Source: Alloscardovia venturai
GTDB lineage: Bacteria > Actinomycetota > Actinomycetes > Actinomycetales > Bifidobacteriaceae
Assembly: GCF_042676605.1 (NCBI RefSeq)
Contig: NZ_JBHTHQ010000012.1
Location: 124,001 to 188,000, forward strand
Direction of reading: 5' to 3'
DNA: 64,000 nt
Shown here: piece after piece, positions 54,012-63,364 of the stretch
How positions within the stretch are numbered: the stretch's first letter is position 1
How the letters are laid out: each line of letters starts with the position of its first letter
The notes under the pieces: generated by a model
Told to the model about the DNA's origin: nothing
Seen by the model: only the letters and a program-made list of their open reading frames with translations
Database searches by the model: none
Program-made: the position numbers and the translations under genes

Positions 54012-54437
54012 TTAGTCAATAGGCAATGGAAGTAAATGGCTTAGGTCATCGCGCTCGCCGACGGCACTGATGTGCCCAGCCTCTTTTTCTTGATGCCAAC
54101 TTGTGATGCCACATGCCATGCGCAGCCATACATCAGGGTCGAGTTCGATGACATCAGGTGGAGTGAGATTGTGCGGGTCAGACTTGGGACCTTCTAAAAT
54201 CTTGACTGCGGCAAATGGAGCTATGCGAACTTCTACGCCAGGACCGGGCGCTCGAAGTTGAAGCATATAAAGTGAGTATCGCACTGCCATAGCCATATCT
54301 CGCCGAGAAAGCCGAGGGGAGATAGCTAGCAGGTCGTCCGCGCTAGCGACATCATTTGCTTGAACTCGTGCTAACTGCGCCCACTGTCGTAGAGCTGTTT
54401 CTCCGGCAAGAATATCGTGTGGTTTGATAACAGGCAT
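54012..54437 (-). CDS. SCP-domain protein (actinobacterial SCP ortholog)
   Basis: 141 residues from ATG 54437; the frame from 54518 has no good start. PHDILAGETALRQWAQLARV, SRRDMAMAVRYSLYMLQLRA, APGPGVEVRIAPFAAVKILE and PPDVIELDPDVWLRMACGIT are typical of the bacterial sterol-carrier-protein-like family of Actinobacteria. Function unknown. A TACAAT box ends 6 bases before the ATG, suggesting a leaderless mRNA. Confidence 0.8.
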   Translation of the reverse strand: MPVIKPHDILAGETALRQWAQLARVQANDVASADDLLAISPRLSRRDMAMAVRYSLYMLQLRAPGPGVEVRIAPFAAVKILEGPKSDPHNLTPPDVIELDPDVWLRMACGITSWHQEKEAGHISAVGERDDLSHLLPLPID

Positions 54438-54624
54438 GGTTTCATTGTACAAGAGCACGTTGCATATAAAGCTCAACACCTGACTCATTTGACATATTTT
54501 GGTAAAGCGTTTTACCATAGTTAAGAATTAATGTTTGAGGCAGTTGGGAGAGAGTCTCCAGGCGGCTGATAACAACGGCAGAGTCGAAAATTATTTTCGA
54601 AATCTTCGAGGAAGAAGAATAATT

Positions 54625-55575
54625 ATGAAAAAGATGATTCTTGACCTTGACACTGGTGTAGATGATGCTCTTGCTATCTCCTACGCATTAGGTAGTCCTG
54701 AGGTAGAGCTTATCGGTATCACAGGTACATATGGAAATGTGCTTGTAGAGCAGGGCGTGCGCAACGCGCTCGCTATCACAGACTTGCTCGGTACGCCGGT
54801 GCCAGTATACAAGGGCTTAAGCCACTCAAGCACGACTGACTCATTTAAAGTATTAGAGATTTCTGAGTTTATCCATGGAAAGAACGGCATTGGCGATGCA
54901 GAAATTCCAGACTCCTCTCGATCTGTCGAGACACAGTCTGCCGTAGACTTCATCATTGATGCAGTAAAGACTTATGGCAAAGACTTGGTTTACGTGCCAA
55001 CCGGTCCTTTGACGAATCTTGCTGCTGCTTTGAAGAAGGCTCCAGAAATCAAGGATGAAATCGGTCAAGTAGTTCTCATGGGTGGTGCTTTGACTGTACA
55101 GGGAAATGTCAGCGCATGGAGTGAAGCGAATATCTCTCAGGACCCTGATGCTGCAGATTACGTCTTCCGCTCTGGCATTCCAGCGACCATGATTGGTCTT
55201 GATGTCACACTGCAAACCTTGCTGACGTACAAACACACACAAACATGGCGTGATCTGAACACTCCAGCGGGTACGTTCCTTGCTGATATGACAGACTACT
55301 ACATCAAGGCGTATGAAACGACTTCTCCACATTTGGGTGGCTGTGGTCTGCATGATCCGCTCGCAGTAGGCGTGGCAGTAGACCCAACCCTCGTCACGAC
55401 ACTTGATATCAACATGCAAGTGGACACCGAGGGGGCTACGCGCGGTCGTACTATTGGAGACAATACCCGTTTGAATGACCCTGTAAAGACCATGAAGGTG
55501 GCAGTTGGCGTGGACGTAGACCGTTTCCTTGATGAATTTATGGGCCGCATCACTCGCCTGGCTAAGGAGGTATAA
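54625..55575 (+). CDS. Inosine-uridine-type nucleoside hydrolase
   Basis: 316 residues from ATG 54625 (RBS GAGGAAGAAG). The calcium-binding motif ILDLDTGVDDALA (D7, D9, D13, D14) is complete, with VYVPTGPLTNLAAAL, LMGGALTVQGNVS and the late LHDPLAVGVAVDP Asp. It hydrolyses ribonucleosides to base and ribose. The MFS transporter starts 5 bases after its stop, so the two are coupled for nucleoside uptake and salvage (inferred). Confidence 0.9.
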   Translation: MKKMILDLDTGVDDALAISYALGSPEVELIGITGTYGNVLVEQGVRNALAITDLLGTPVPVYKGLSHSSTTDSFKVLEISEFIHGKNGIGDAEIPDSSRSVETQSAVDFIIDAVKTYGKDLVYVPTGPLTNLAAALKKAPEIKDEIGQVVLMGGALTVQGNVSAWSEANISQDPDAADYVFRSGIPATMIGLDVTLQTLLTYKHTQTWRDLNTPAGTFLADMTDYYIKAYETTSPHLGGCGLHDPLAVGVAVDPTLVTTLDINMQVDTEGATRGRTIGDNTRLNDPVKTMKVAVGVDVDRFLDEFMGRITRLAKEV

Positions 55576-55580
55576 CAACC

Positions 55581-57023
55581 ATGGCTGAGAATACACAGAC
55601 TGTAGAAGTGCAGGCTGCGGATGTACAAACCGCAGACGGTGGCGTAGATGAAAAAACGAATGCTATGGCAGTTCGTGCGCTTATTCCGCTGCTTATCACG
55701 TTTATTTTAGGTACGCTGTGCTTGCAGGGATTTAACCTTGTATTCACACAAGTAGGTAAAGATGTCGGCGCTGAAGCTCAGGCTCCGTTGATTACTGCTT
55801 TGCCGAGTATCGTGCTTGGTATCGTGTGCTTTATCTACGGATCTTTGGGAGATTTCGTTTCCCTGAAGAAACTTGTCACTATTGGCTTAGTAACCTTGCT
55901 CATCGGCTCTGTCTTTGGCTTTGTGGCAAACTTCATGTTCACGCCAAACCTGTGGACCGTCATCGCTGCTCGTATACTTCAGACAGCGGGTGAGCAGGTA
56001 GCGGGTTCGGCATACCTTGTTATTGCTACAAAGTACTTGAAGCCGTCGTTGAAGGTTGTCTTCTTCGGACTGTTTACTGCAGGATATCAGCTTTCTGCAT
56101 CCATCGGTGTCTTCGCGGCAGGTATGCTCAGCGCTATTAGCTGGCAGTATCTCTTCCTCATTCCTTCTGTCACCATCCTCTTCCTCCCATTGCTTCTCAA
56201 GAATCTTCCGGACAAGAATGGTAGCGGTGACAAGGTCGACGGTTGGGGCTTTGCTATCTTCGGCTTGGCTACTGCGTTCTTGACTCTGTTCTTCACTTAT
56301 ACCTCGGAGAGCTGGGCATGGATTATGATTGTGGCTGCGGTGGTGCTGTATGTGGCATTTGCTGTCTATATCAATCGCGCACAGAATCCATTTGTTACGC
56401 CAACGTTCTTCAAGAATACTCGCTGGATTATGGGTATCATGCTCATCATCTTGTTCTATTTCGTGAATTACTGCATTTCCCCTATCTTCAACGCAATTGG
56501 TGGCTCTATTTACAAGATGAGTACGTCTGAAGTGTCCATGTACATCGTATGGGCATTCGTCGTGGCTGCTGTCGTCGGTACTACTTCTGGTGCCATTGTC
56601 GACAAGATTGGCCGTACTCCTGCCATCGTTACCGCAGCAATCTTGATGATTGTCGGCTTTGTTGGTGCTGCCTTTGCCATCAACGCAGGCTTCGTTGTGC
56701 TTACTATTTTTGCTGCATTGTACTACGCTGGTTGCGGTTTGATGTACTCTCCAGTGGTTTCCACTGTGCTTGACACACTTCCAGCTGATGAGTCTGGTCG
56801 CGGTGTGGGCATGAACGATTTGATGATGAACGTCACTGCTTCCATCGGTATCTCTATCATCGGTGGTCTTATCGGTGCTCCATCTTTGCAAGGCTCCAGC
56901 CTTGTAGCAGGCGCTACCGGGGCTGCCGCAGGATTTGCTAACTTGCTGCTTATCTGCGGTGTCATCGTCGTGGTAGGTCTTGTCTTCTTCCTTATCTTCC
57001 AAAAGAAGATTTATAAGAAGTAG
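55581..57023 (+). CDS. MFS transporter, DHA2-type (14 TM)
   Basis: 480 residues from ATG 55581 (RBS AAGGAGG). A hydrophilic N-terminus of about 30 residues, then about 14 hydrophobic segments; LGIVCFIYGSLGDFVSLKKL is the MFS loop 2-3 motif and ARILQTAGEQVAGSAYLV motif C-like. DHA2 proteins usually export drugs by proton antiport, but coupling to the nucleoside hydrolase points to nucleoside or base transport. Confidence 0.85.
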   Translation: MAENTQTVEVQAADVQTADGGVDEKTNAMAVRALIPLLITFILGTLCLQGFNLVFTQVGKDVGAEAQAPLITALPSIVLGIVCFIYGSLGDFVSLKKLVTIGLVTLLIGSVFGFVANFMFTPNLWTVIAARILQTAGEQVAGSAYLVIATKYLKPSLKVVFFGLFTAGYQLSASIGVFAAGMLSAISWQYLFLIPSVTILFLPLLLKNLPDKNGSGDKVDGWGFAIFGLATAFLTLFFTYTSESWAWIMIVAAVVLYVAFAVYINRAQNPFVTPTFFKNTRWIMGIMLIILFYFVNYCISPIFNAIGGSIYKMSTSEVSMYIVWAFVVAAVVGTTSGAIVDKIGRTPAIVTAAILMIVGFVGAAFAINAGFVVLTIFAALYYAGCGLMYSPVVSTVLDTLPADESGRGVGMNDLMMNVTASIGISIIGGLIGAPSLQGSSLVAGATGAAAGFANLLLICGVIVVVGLVFFLIFQKKIYKK

Positions 57024-57030
57024 ATGATCC

Positions 57031-57066
57031 TTACGAGGTAAGATTCTAGAGATTCCTACCTCGTAA
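57031..57066. terminator. Stem-loop after MFS gene
   Basis: TTACGAGGTA / TACCTCGTAA with inner GATTC symmetry, just after the MFS stop. Confidence 0.6.
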
Positions 57067-57100
57067 GACATTCAATCCAAGCATCGTATTATGCTTATGC

Positions 57101-57138
57101 GGTTTGCCTGCAAAATTTGCAGGCAAACCTTTTTATTT
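57101..57138 (+). terminator. Strong rho-independent terminator
   Basis: GGTTTGCCTGCAAA A TTTGCAGGCAAACC, a perfect 14-bp stem followed by TTTTTATTT. Confidence 0.9.
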
Positions 57139-57164
57139 AAGAAGTAATTTTGTTGTACAAATAC

Positions 57165-57359
57165 AAAAAGGGCAGTGCTCGCACACTGCCCAATATGACC
57201 TCACGGCCGTTATGTCTAAAAACTAGACTGGGGTAAAACTTCAGTCGCCGTTTGACTTATGTGGGCAACTTTCGCGGTTGATTACTAACGACTCAACAAG
57301 CGCGTACGTTGCGCGGTTCCTCTATTTTACCGAACTACAGTAGTAGCTAGACTCGCTGA
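57165..57359 (-). ncRNA. Possible small RNA or long 3' UTR ending in a terminator
   Basis: On the minus strand the segment ends in GGGCAGTG / CACTGCCC followed by TTTTTG (57165-57191). That terminator lies about 170 bases beyond the stop of the small membrane gene at 57360, and the interval has internal complementarity but no ORF. It could be an independent small RNA or simply a long 3' UTR. No match to tmRNA, 6S or RNase P RNA features was seen. Confidence 0.3.
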
Positions 57360-57599
57360 CTACTCTTCGTCTGTATCCTTTGCTTCTGCAACTTCTTCAT
57401 CATCTGCAGCCTTAACTTTCTTAGCTGCACTGCCGTTGCCTAAATCAACAGGAGAAGACGAGTTCTCCCATGGCTCTTCCCATGGATCGTACTCTGGGTT
57501 CTGCTGCCTATAGATGTACAGACCTACAACGCCTGCGAGCAATGCGCCAAAGAGGAGTGCGAAGAACTTCCAGCCACTACCAGAACGATTGTTCTCCAT
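57360..57599 (-). CDS. Small single-TM protein with acidic tail
   Basis: 79 residues from ATG 57599 (RBS AAAGGAG). One TM helix (about 10-29, WKFFALLFGALLAGVVGLYI) is followed by YDPWEEPWENSS and an acidic Lys/Glu-rich tail. Similar short proteins accompany division and wall genes in bifidobacteria. Function unknown. Confidence 0.6.
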   Translation of the reverse strand: MENNRSGSGWKFFALLFGALLAGVVGLYIYRQQNPEYDPWEEPWENSSSPVDLGNGSAAKKVKAADDEEVAEAKDTDEE

Positions 57600-57769
57600 A
57601 TGGTGCTCCTTTCGTTCACTGACCACCTTCATGGTGGCTTTATGCTTTCTATTCTAGCGTGCAATTGTGCGTTTTGTGTGTGGTTTTGAATTCTGGCGAG
57701 TTTTTATCTCTAGGCAAATGATCGGCTATATAGTGCAAACTCCTCAAGCTTGTCTATTAGGATAAACGT

Positions 57770-58537
57770 ATGGCAAATTCTGGTAATCCTTTCACGCGTG
57801 GAACTGGCTCTGACAGTTCTGTTTCTCTGTCAGAGCGCATACGTCGTATGAAGAGACGGTGGCAGTACGACTGGCGAAATGACGGACCCGTGGTAACGTC
57901 GTCGCTAATAGCGGTAAATATAGTAGTTTTTATCGTGCAAATGGTTGCGCGCTTTATCCCACAGTTCGATTCCGCATTGTCTGCCTATGGTGCGTTAAGT
58001 GCTGGACTGTCGTTTATACATCCGTGGACATTGCTGACGAATGCTTTTATGCATGTAGGATTTATTCATATCCTTCTCAATATGCTCGCTTTGTACGCTG
58101 TAGGGCGTGAGCTCGAACGTTTGCTTGGACACTGGCCGTTCTTAGGGCTTTACATGGTATCTGCGCTAGGAAGCTCCGTCACGTACGTCCTGTGGTATGG
58201 TTCTGCCGTCAATCCCATAGCAATGGGTGCCTCTGGCGCAATTTACGGGCTTTTTGGGGCGTTATTTGTAGCGTATAACAGTATTCAAAGTCAGTCACGC
58301 ACACAAATCATCCTGTTCTTCTTGCTCATGTTTGTACCTTCATTCTTTGGGAATGTGGCGTGGCAAGCGCACATTGGCGGTTTTATATTCGGATGTATTC
58401 TTGCATCATTGATGACTCATGGGGTGGTGGCACTGCGTAGCAAGAACATTGGTGTACGTATGTGGATATATGGCTCAGGGATGAGCGTTGTGCTTATACT
58501 TTTATGGATTGCTCGCTGGGTAAGCATCATAAAGTAA
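57770..58537 (+). CDS. Rhomboid-family intramembrane serine protease
   Basis: 255 residues. Rhomboid core: SFIHPWTLLTNAFMHVGFIH, LLGHWPFLGLYMVSALGSSV, catalytic S155 in GASGAIYGLFG and H201 in WQAHIGGFIFG, six TM helices. A cytosolic basic N-terminus of about 40 residues precedes TM1. Cleaves TM substrates; the substrate here is unknown. Confidence 0.9.
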   Translation: MANSGNPFTRGTGSDSSVSLSERIRRMKRRWQYDWRNDGPVVTSSLIAVNIVVFIVQMVARFIPQFDSALSAYGALSAGLSFIHPWTLLTNAFMHVGFIHILLNMLALYAVGRELERLLGHWPFLGLYMVSALGSSVTYVLWYGSAVNPIAMGASGAIYGLFGALFVAYNSIQSQSRTQIILFFLLMFVPSFFGNVAWQAHIGGFIFGCILASLMTHGVVALRSKNIGVRMWIYGSGMSVVLILLWIARWVSIIK

Positions 58538-58539
58538 AA

Positions 58540-58576
58540 AATGGCACCACTGCGCACAAACAGTGACACCATTTTT
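58540..58576. terminator. Bidirectional terminator
   Basis: AATGGCACCACTG / CAGTGACACCATTTTT, 8-base loop, between the convergent rhomboid and crgA genes. Confidence 0.8.
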
Positions 58577-58619
58577 ACTATTACAGTATTTGCTCCGAAG
58601 AAATGAGCGTGTCTTAGGT

Positions 58620-59087
58620 TTAACGCCACCACATCATCATGATGAAACCGACCATCATGATGGCAAAACCGATGACGAGATTCCAGAAGCCAATGCCTGG
58701 AATTGGGGAATTTTGCTTGATATAGTATGCAATAACCCATACGAGACCAAGAACAAGGAAGAAGCTGAAGAGAGCTACAAACCATACAGGATTAGACTTC
58801 GTGCCTTCGATGGCTTTTTCCACACGTTTGGTTTCTTCCTCAGTGCGCTTCACTGCACGCTGAGCGTTAGCACTCAAACCATCAGGATTATCGAGAACTT
58901 TCTTCAAAGCTTGTGCAGCACGAACTCCAGCGGCCTCTTCGGCACTGAGCTCTTCGCCCGATTCATCCTCGTGAGTGGTTGTATCTTCCTGCGATGCACT
59001 GTCATCGTGCGCTGTCTGAGATTCTTCAATAGAGATCTGGTCGAGATCGCGCTCGAGAGTCTCCTGTGTTTCTTCGATTTCAGCCAT
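58620..59087 (-). CDS. crgA: Cell division protein CrgA
   Basis: 155 residues from ATG 59087 (RBS AAGGAGAGG). A long acidic N-terminal region with many Ser/Thr/Glu, then the CrgA core KSNPVWFVALFSFFLVLGLV...GFAIMMVGFIMMMWW with two TM helices. CrgA tunes septum formation and recruits wall enzymes in Actinobacteria. The N-terminal extension of about 90 residues is longer than in mycobacterial CrgA and could be a phosphorylation target of the nearby kinases (inferred). Confidence 0.9.
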   Translation of the reverse strand: MAEIEETQETLERDLDQISIEESQTAHDDSASQEDTTTHEDESGEELSAEEAAGVRAAQALKKVLDNPDGLSANAQRAVKRTEEETKRVEKAIEGTKSNPVWFVALFSFFLVLGLVWVIAYYIKQNSPIPGIGFWNLVIGFAIMMVGFIMMMWWR

Positions 59088-59184
59088 GAAAGCCTCTCCT
59101 TGTTGGATTACACTAATAGATATAGTAGTGTAATCCAAAAACAAAGGCGCTCTGGCTGCCGAGGCTATCGAGGAAGTGACGTAT

Positions 59185-59973
59185 ATGGTAGGTTTTGTAC
59201 GTGAGCCTTTCACTCGCAAAGTCAAAGGTAATCAAGGTCGCCATCGTAAGAAGAAGAGTTTTGTAGGGGCTGTGGCTACTTTTGTCTCCTTTGCCCTCGT
59301 CGGTTGGATAGCAGTCGCAAATATACAAAATACCCGTTTTCTCAGCTACCATTCCAATACAGTCGATATCATTCGAAGCCGCCGTGAGCGTATCTTTGAA
59401 CTGCAGAAAAGTATTAATTCTCAAGCAAAGCAGATTGAAACTTTGCAAACGGTTGTAGGTAACACAAAAGATAATCAAGATTCGTCTAATGCTGACTCGT
59501 CATCAACCACGATAAAGGCAGTTGAAGGACCGGGTGTCACCGTTACACTATCTGATTCGCAGAAGTGGAATCAAGTCGCAAAAGATGCAGACGTCAATCC
59601 GAATGATTACGTGGTTCACCAGCAAGATATCGAAGCAGTGGTAGCAGCACTATGGGCAGGCGGTGCTGAAGCCGTCACAATTCAGGGAGAGAGATTGCTT
59701 CCGACATCGGCTATCAAATGTGTAGGAAACGTCTTGCTCCTCAATGGGAAACAGTATGCTCCTCCGTATGTCATCGCAGCAATCGGCGATACAAAGTTAA
59801 TGAAAAATTCACTTGATGATTCTGAAGCTGTAAAAATCTACAAACAATATGTTGATGCTGACGGCTTAGGTTGGCAGTTAGACACAAGCCAGTTGCTACA
59901 CTTTAAAGAAGTATCTATCTCACCTCAACCGATGAAATATGCAACGGTTGTAGAGGATAAGGACAATAAATGA
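59185..59973 (+). CDS. DUF881 protein, membrane-anchored
   Basis: About 262 residues from ATG 59185 (RBS GGAAG; GTG 59176 is an alternative). Basic N-terminus, one TM helix (about 25-47), a coiled coil (RSRRERIFELQKSINSQAKQ) and the DUF881 domain (VEGPGVTVTLSDS, VVAALWAGGAEAVTIQGERL, GNVLLLNGKQYAPPYVIAAI). DUF881 genes sit between crgA and srtE in Actinobacteria. Role unknown. Confidence 0.88.
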   Translation: MVGFVREPFTRKVKGNQGRHRKKKSFVGAVATFVSFALVGWIAVANIQNTRFLSYHSNTVDIIRSRRERIFELQKSINSQAKQIETLQTVVGNTKDNQDSSNADSSSTTIKAVEGPGVTVTLSDSQKWNQVAKDADVNPNDYVVHQQDIEAVVAALWAGGAEAVTIQGERLLPTSAIKCVGNVLLLNGKQYAPPYVIAAIGDTKLMKNSLDDSEAVKIYKQYVDADGLGWQLDTSQLLHFKEVSISPQPMKYATVVEDKDNK

Positions 59974-61097
59974 GTGATAGGGAACGTAAAAAATCGAAAA
60001 AACCGGCGCACGCTACGCAGGCAAATCATCGTGTGCTTAATACCGCGTTAAATGTCATCGGCGAAGTGCTGATTACATTAGCGGTTTTGTGTGCTTTATA
60101 TATCGTATGGCAATTGTGGTGGACTGGAGTTGAAGCAGAAAAAACTCAGATATCGGATAAGACCACCTCATCGTGGAGCGCTCCTGCATCCAATGACGGC
60201 CAGACGAAAGTAGCTCAAGCAAAATCAGCAGATACCGCTCCGATAGAAAGTGGTACGTGGAATTATGGTGACACTATAGGCAAGATTTACATTCCTCGCT
60301 TTGGTCAGAATTGGATGCGCACCATCGTCGAAGGAACGGATAGCGCTCAGCTGAATCGTCACGGGCTGGGGCACTATCACGATACACAAAAGCCAGGCGA
60401 AGTTGGTAACTTTGCGGTAGCTGGGCATCGCGCTGGATATGGTGAGCCATTGGGCAACGCTGACAAAATCGCCAAAGGCGACTACATCATCGTTCGTACG
60501 CAGAATTACTGGTATGTCTATCAGTACAGCAGCACTGAGATTGTGACCCCTGATAGGTACGATGTCGTAGCTCCAGTTCCGGGGCATACAGGAGAAAAAG
60601 CAACCGAGCGGTATATCACGTTAACGACGTGCGAACCTAAGTATGCCGAGGCAACGCACCGACTCATTGTCCACGGTAAACTCGTCAGTTGGTCATCAGT
60701 CTCTGACGGTGTACCAAGTATGCTTGCGCAGAAGACTACCAGTGGCCGTGTCACGTTTACCAGCGATACCACGCACTCCTTAAGCTCGCGCATACCAGAG
60801 TTATCTACAGTGGTACTGTGGCTCATCGTCATCTATCTCGTTATCTATGTAGCAGGCGCGATAGCATGGCGTTGGCCTGCGATGCGTGAATATGCACAAC
60901 GACCAGCTGAACGTCGCATATTTAGCTTCTATGGGTGGCTCATGCGCATGCAGTCAGGAATTAAGCCGGTACGAATCGTGCTTGTAGTGCTACTCTTCCT
61001 CATTGTGGCAGTCTTCATGTTTAAGTGGGGGTATCCATGGGCAAGTCTGCATATCCCTTACTTGCAGGTATCGTCTAACTACGTTGCGGTGAATTAA
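59970..61097 (+). CDS. Class E sortase
   Basis: 375 residues; ATG overlaps the DUF881 stop (ATGA). TM helix (about 28-50), sortase beta-barrel with H153 in VAGHRAGYGEP, C221 in TLTTCEPKYAEATHRLIVHG and a following Arg, then two C-terminal TM helices (about 275-300, 325-345). TLTTC is the class E hallmark. Anchors LAXTG-type proteins to peptidoglycan. Substrates are not in this window. Confidence 0.9.
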   Translation: MSDRERKKSKKPAHATQANHRVLNTALNVIGEVLITLAVLCALYIVWQLWWTGVEAEKTQISDKTTSSWSAPASNDGQTKVAQAKSADTAPIESGTWNYGDTIGKIYIPRFGQNWMRTIVEGTDSAQLNRHGLGHYHDTQKPGEVGNFAVAGHRAGYGEPLGNADKIAKGDYIIVRTQNYWYVYQYSSTEIVTPDRYDVVAPVPGHTGEKATERYITLTTCEPKYAEATHRLIVHGKLVSWSSVSDGVPSMLAQKTTSGRVTFTSDTTHSLSSRIPELSTVVLWLIVIYLVIYVAGAIAWRWPAMREYAQRPAERRIFSFYGWLMRMQSGIKPVRIVLVVLLFLIVAVFMFKWGYPWASLHIPYLQVSSNYVAVN

Positions 61098-61218
61098 CCC
61101 CGCCAGCGATAAGACTACGTGAAAGTACATCTATGTAAGTGTTATGTAGGGGAGTAACTCGAGCAGACTCTGACTATTTAATCACATATTTGACTGCGTA
61201 TCTGGTCACATAAACGAG

Positions 61219-61260
61219 AAAGACCGTAGCACTCCTGAGAAAGAGTGTTACGGTCTTCTT
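61219..61260. terminator. Terminator
   Basis: AAGACCGTAGCACTC / GAGTGTTACGGTCTTCTT, 8-base loop, between convergent sortase and pknB genes. Confidence 0.8.
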
Positions 61261-61336
61261 AAATGGGCTTTGAGCTTTCCCTGAGTTTTCCCGAGCTGAC
61301 GAGCTCTTGGCGCTATAACGTGTTAATGCAATAAAG

Positions 61337-63364
61337 CTATTGCACGCTTAGCGTCACCGTTGCTGTCTTGTCGACATCGGTAGCAGAGGTAATCTCCTGC
61401 CCATCGACATAAATATGAGTAACGGTGGCATCGTCTGCTGGACTTTCGCCGCTCTGAGCAGACGCTTGGAGACCCAGCTGTGTCAAAGCGAATTTGACGC
61501 TGGAATAATTCTGCCCGATATACGTCGACGGGTCGATATTGACTTTCTCAGTAGGCTTCTCGCCCTTGGAAATAGTAAGCGTTACGGATGATCCACGCGA
61601 GACAGTGGACCCCTCGGAAGGCTCGACGCTCATAACCGATCCTGCTGGAATTGTCGAGGAGTAGTCTCCATCTTTAACCACAGCAGAGAACCCATGCTCA
61701 GTCAAAATCTTCGTCGCTGCATCCTGAGTCTGCCCGACGAGACCCGTAGGGATAGTTGCATTACCGGAAGCTATATAGAGTTTGATAGTAGAACCTTTTG
61801 CTGCATTGGAGCCCGCTGTAGGGTCAGTGCGGGTGACTTGGTCTTTCTCTACAGAATCGGAATTCTCGGTCGAGACAGATCCTACCTTGAAGCCAGCTTT
61901 TTCGAGAATTGAGCGCGCTTCGTCTTGGCTGCGTCCTGAGACGTCAGGCACGGCTACCTGCTGCGGGCCTGCGGAGAACCATACCGTTACCGTTGAGCCC
62001 TTTTGCGCAGTAGCACCACCAGCAGGATCTTGCTTGGTAAATGTACCCTCATCAGCAGTTGAGCTTGAATCAGTCTGAGCCTTGAAGACAAATCCTGCTT
62101 GCTCCACTGCTTCCTGAGCTTGAGCCTGTGTCATCGCTGTAGTAATCGTCGGGACGGTGGCTGTTTGGTTTGCGCTGCGTCCGAAGAACCACCATCCAGC
62201 AAAGGCTGCTACAAGCACAAGGAGCACTACTACAGAAGACCACAAAGCGAGACGTTTACGCTTTTTCTTCTTCTCCTCAAGCGCTTGCGCACGCTGCTGA
62301 GCACGTGAGTTTGCAGGAGTTGCCTGTGAGGTCGCTGCTGCAAGATTTGCTACACCCTGGTCCCCGTAATCGATGGAGTCCATCGACTGCGTAGCCTCCA
62401 CAGGGAGCGTCTGAGTCTGCACCGCACGTGTGTCTCCAACCGAAGTATCCGTGGTAGATGCTATCGGAACAACCGTCTCTTGATTGATGATAGGAGTGCC
62501 GCCTGCTGCGATGGTCGCGATATCTTTGCGGAACTGAGCTGCAGTACCGTAACGTTGAGTGCGATCCTTCGCCATAGCTTTCGCGCACACTGCATCCCAG
62601 ATTGGGTCGAGCGTAGGCACGATGTCCGTTGGCTTGACTGCGTGCTCAGAGACATGCTGATAGGCGATAGCTACTGCGGAGTCTCCGGTAAATGGCGGGC
62701 GTCCCGTGAGCATTTCATAGAGGACGCAACCAGCGGAGTATAAGTCAGAGCGAGTGTCTACGATTTCACCACGCGCCTGCTCAGGACTTAAATACTGGGC
62801 TGTCCCTACGACACCTTGATTCTGGGTCAATGTGGCAGCAGAGTCATCAAGCATACGCGCGATGCCGAAGTCCATGACCTTCACTGCACCCTGCTCGGAA
62901 ATCATGATATTTCCTGGCTTGATATCGCGGTGAATGATGCCCATGCGGTGTGAGTATTCCAAAGCATTAAGCATACCGAGCATGATTTGACCAGCATCCC
63001 GCTGAGAGAGCGCGCCATTGACTTTGAGTATGTCACGCAGAGTCTGCCCCTTGACATACTCCATGACGATGAACGGCACGCGGACGGTGTTTCCTGTGTC
63101 TGTGTCGGTAATCTCTTCCTCATCGGTGTCGAAGATGGATACGATGTTTGGATTGTTGAGCAGAGCAATGGAGCGCGCCTCAAGGCGGAAACGCTTGAGG
63201 AACGTCTCATCTGTCGCCAGGTCAGAACGCATAATTTTTATAGCAACGGTACGTCCTAAGCGAGTATCAATGCCCTTGCGTACTTCCGCCATGCCGCCGT
63301 GACCGATGAGCTCTCCGACGGTATAGCGACCGTGGGAGAGAGTCGATGGTGTGAATATGCTCAT
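61337..63364 (-). CDS. pknB: PASTA-domain serine/threonine kinase (PknB-type)
   Basis: 675 residues. Kinase domain 13-275: GHGGMAEVRKG, K43, HRDIKPGN with D147, DFG at D165, and the PEQARGE loop. A linker, one TM helix (about 372-395), then four extracellular PASTA repeats (VPTITTAMTQAQAQEAVEQA; VPDVSGRSQDEARSILEKAG; TGLVGQTQDAATKILTEHG; the last is divergent). Senses muropeptides or lipid II and regulates wall growth and division. Its start overlaps the upstream kinase gene by 4 bases. Confidence 0.93.
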   Translation of the reverse strand: MSIFTPSTLSHGRYTVGELIGHGGMAEVRKGIDTRLGRTVAIKIMRSDLATDETFLKRFRLEARSIALLNNPNIVSIFDTDEEEITDTDTGNTVRVPFIVMEYVKGQTLRDILKVNGALSQRDAGQIMLGMLNALEYSHRMGIIHRDIKPGNIMISEQGAVKVMDFGIARMLDDSAATLTQNQGVVGTAQYLSPEQARGEIVDTRSDLYSAGCVLYEMLTGRPPFTGDSAVAIAYQHVSEHAVKPTDIVPTLDPIWDAVCAKAMAKDRTQRYGTAAQFRKDIATIAAGGTPIINQETVVPIASTTDTSVGDTRAVQTQTLPVEATQSMDSIDYGDQGVANLAAATSQATPANSRAQQRAQALEEKKKKRKRLALWSSVVVLLVLVAAFAGWWFFGRSANQTATVPTITTAMTQAQAQEAVEQAGFVFKAQTDSSSTADEGTFTKQDPAGGATAQKGSTVTVWFSAGPQQVAVPDVSGRSQDEARSILEKAGFKVGSVSTENSDSVEKDQVTRTDPTAGSNAAKGSTIKLYIASGNATIPTGLVGQTQDAATKILTEHGFSAVVKDGDYSSTIPAGSVMSVEPSEGSTVSRGSSVTLTISKGEKPTEKVNIDPSTYIGQNYSSVKFALTQLGLQASAQSGESPADDATVTHIYVDGQEITSATDVDKTATVTLSVQ

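Noticed and set aside
55887..57071. 394-codon minus-strand ORF
   Set aside because: Antisense to the MFS gene; composition rich in His/Ser/Asp and no recognisable domain.
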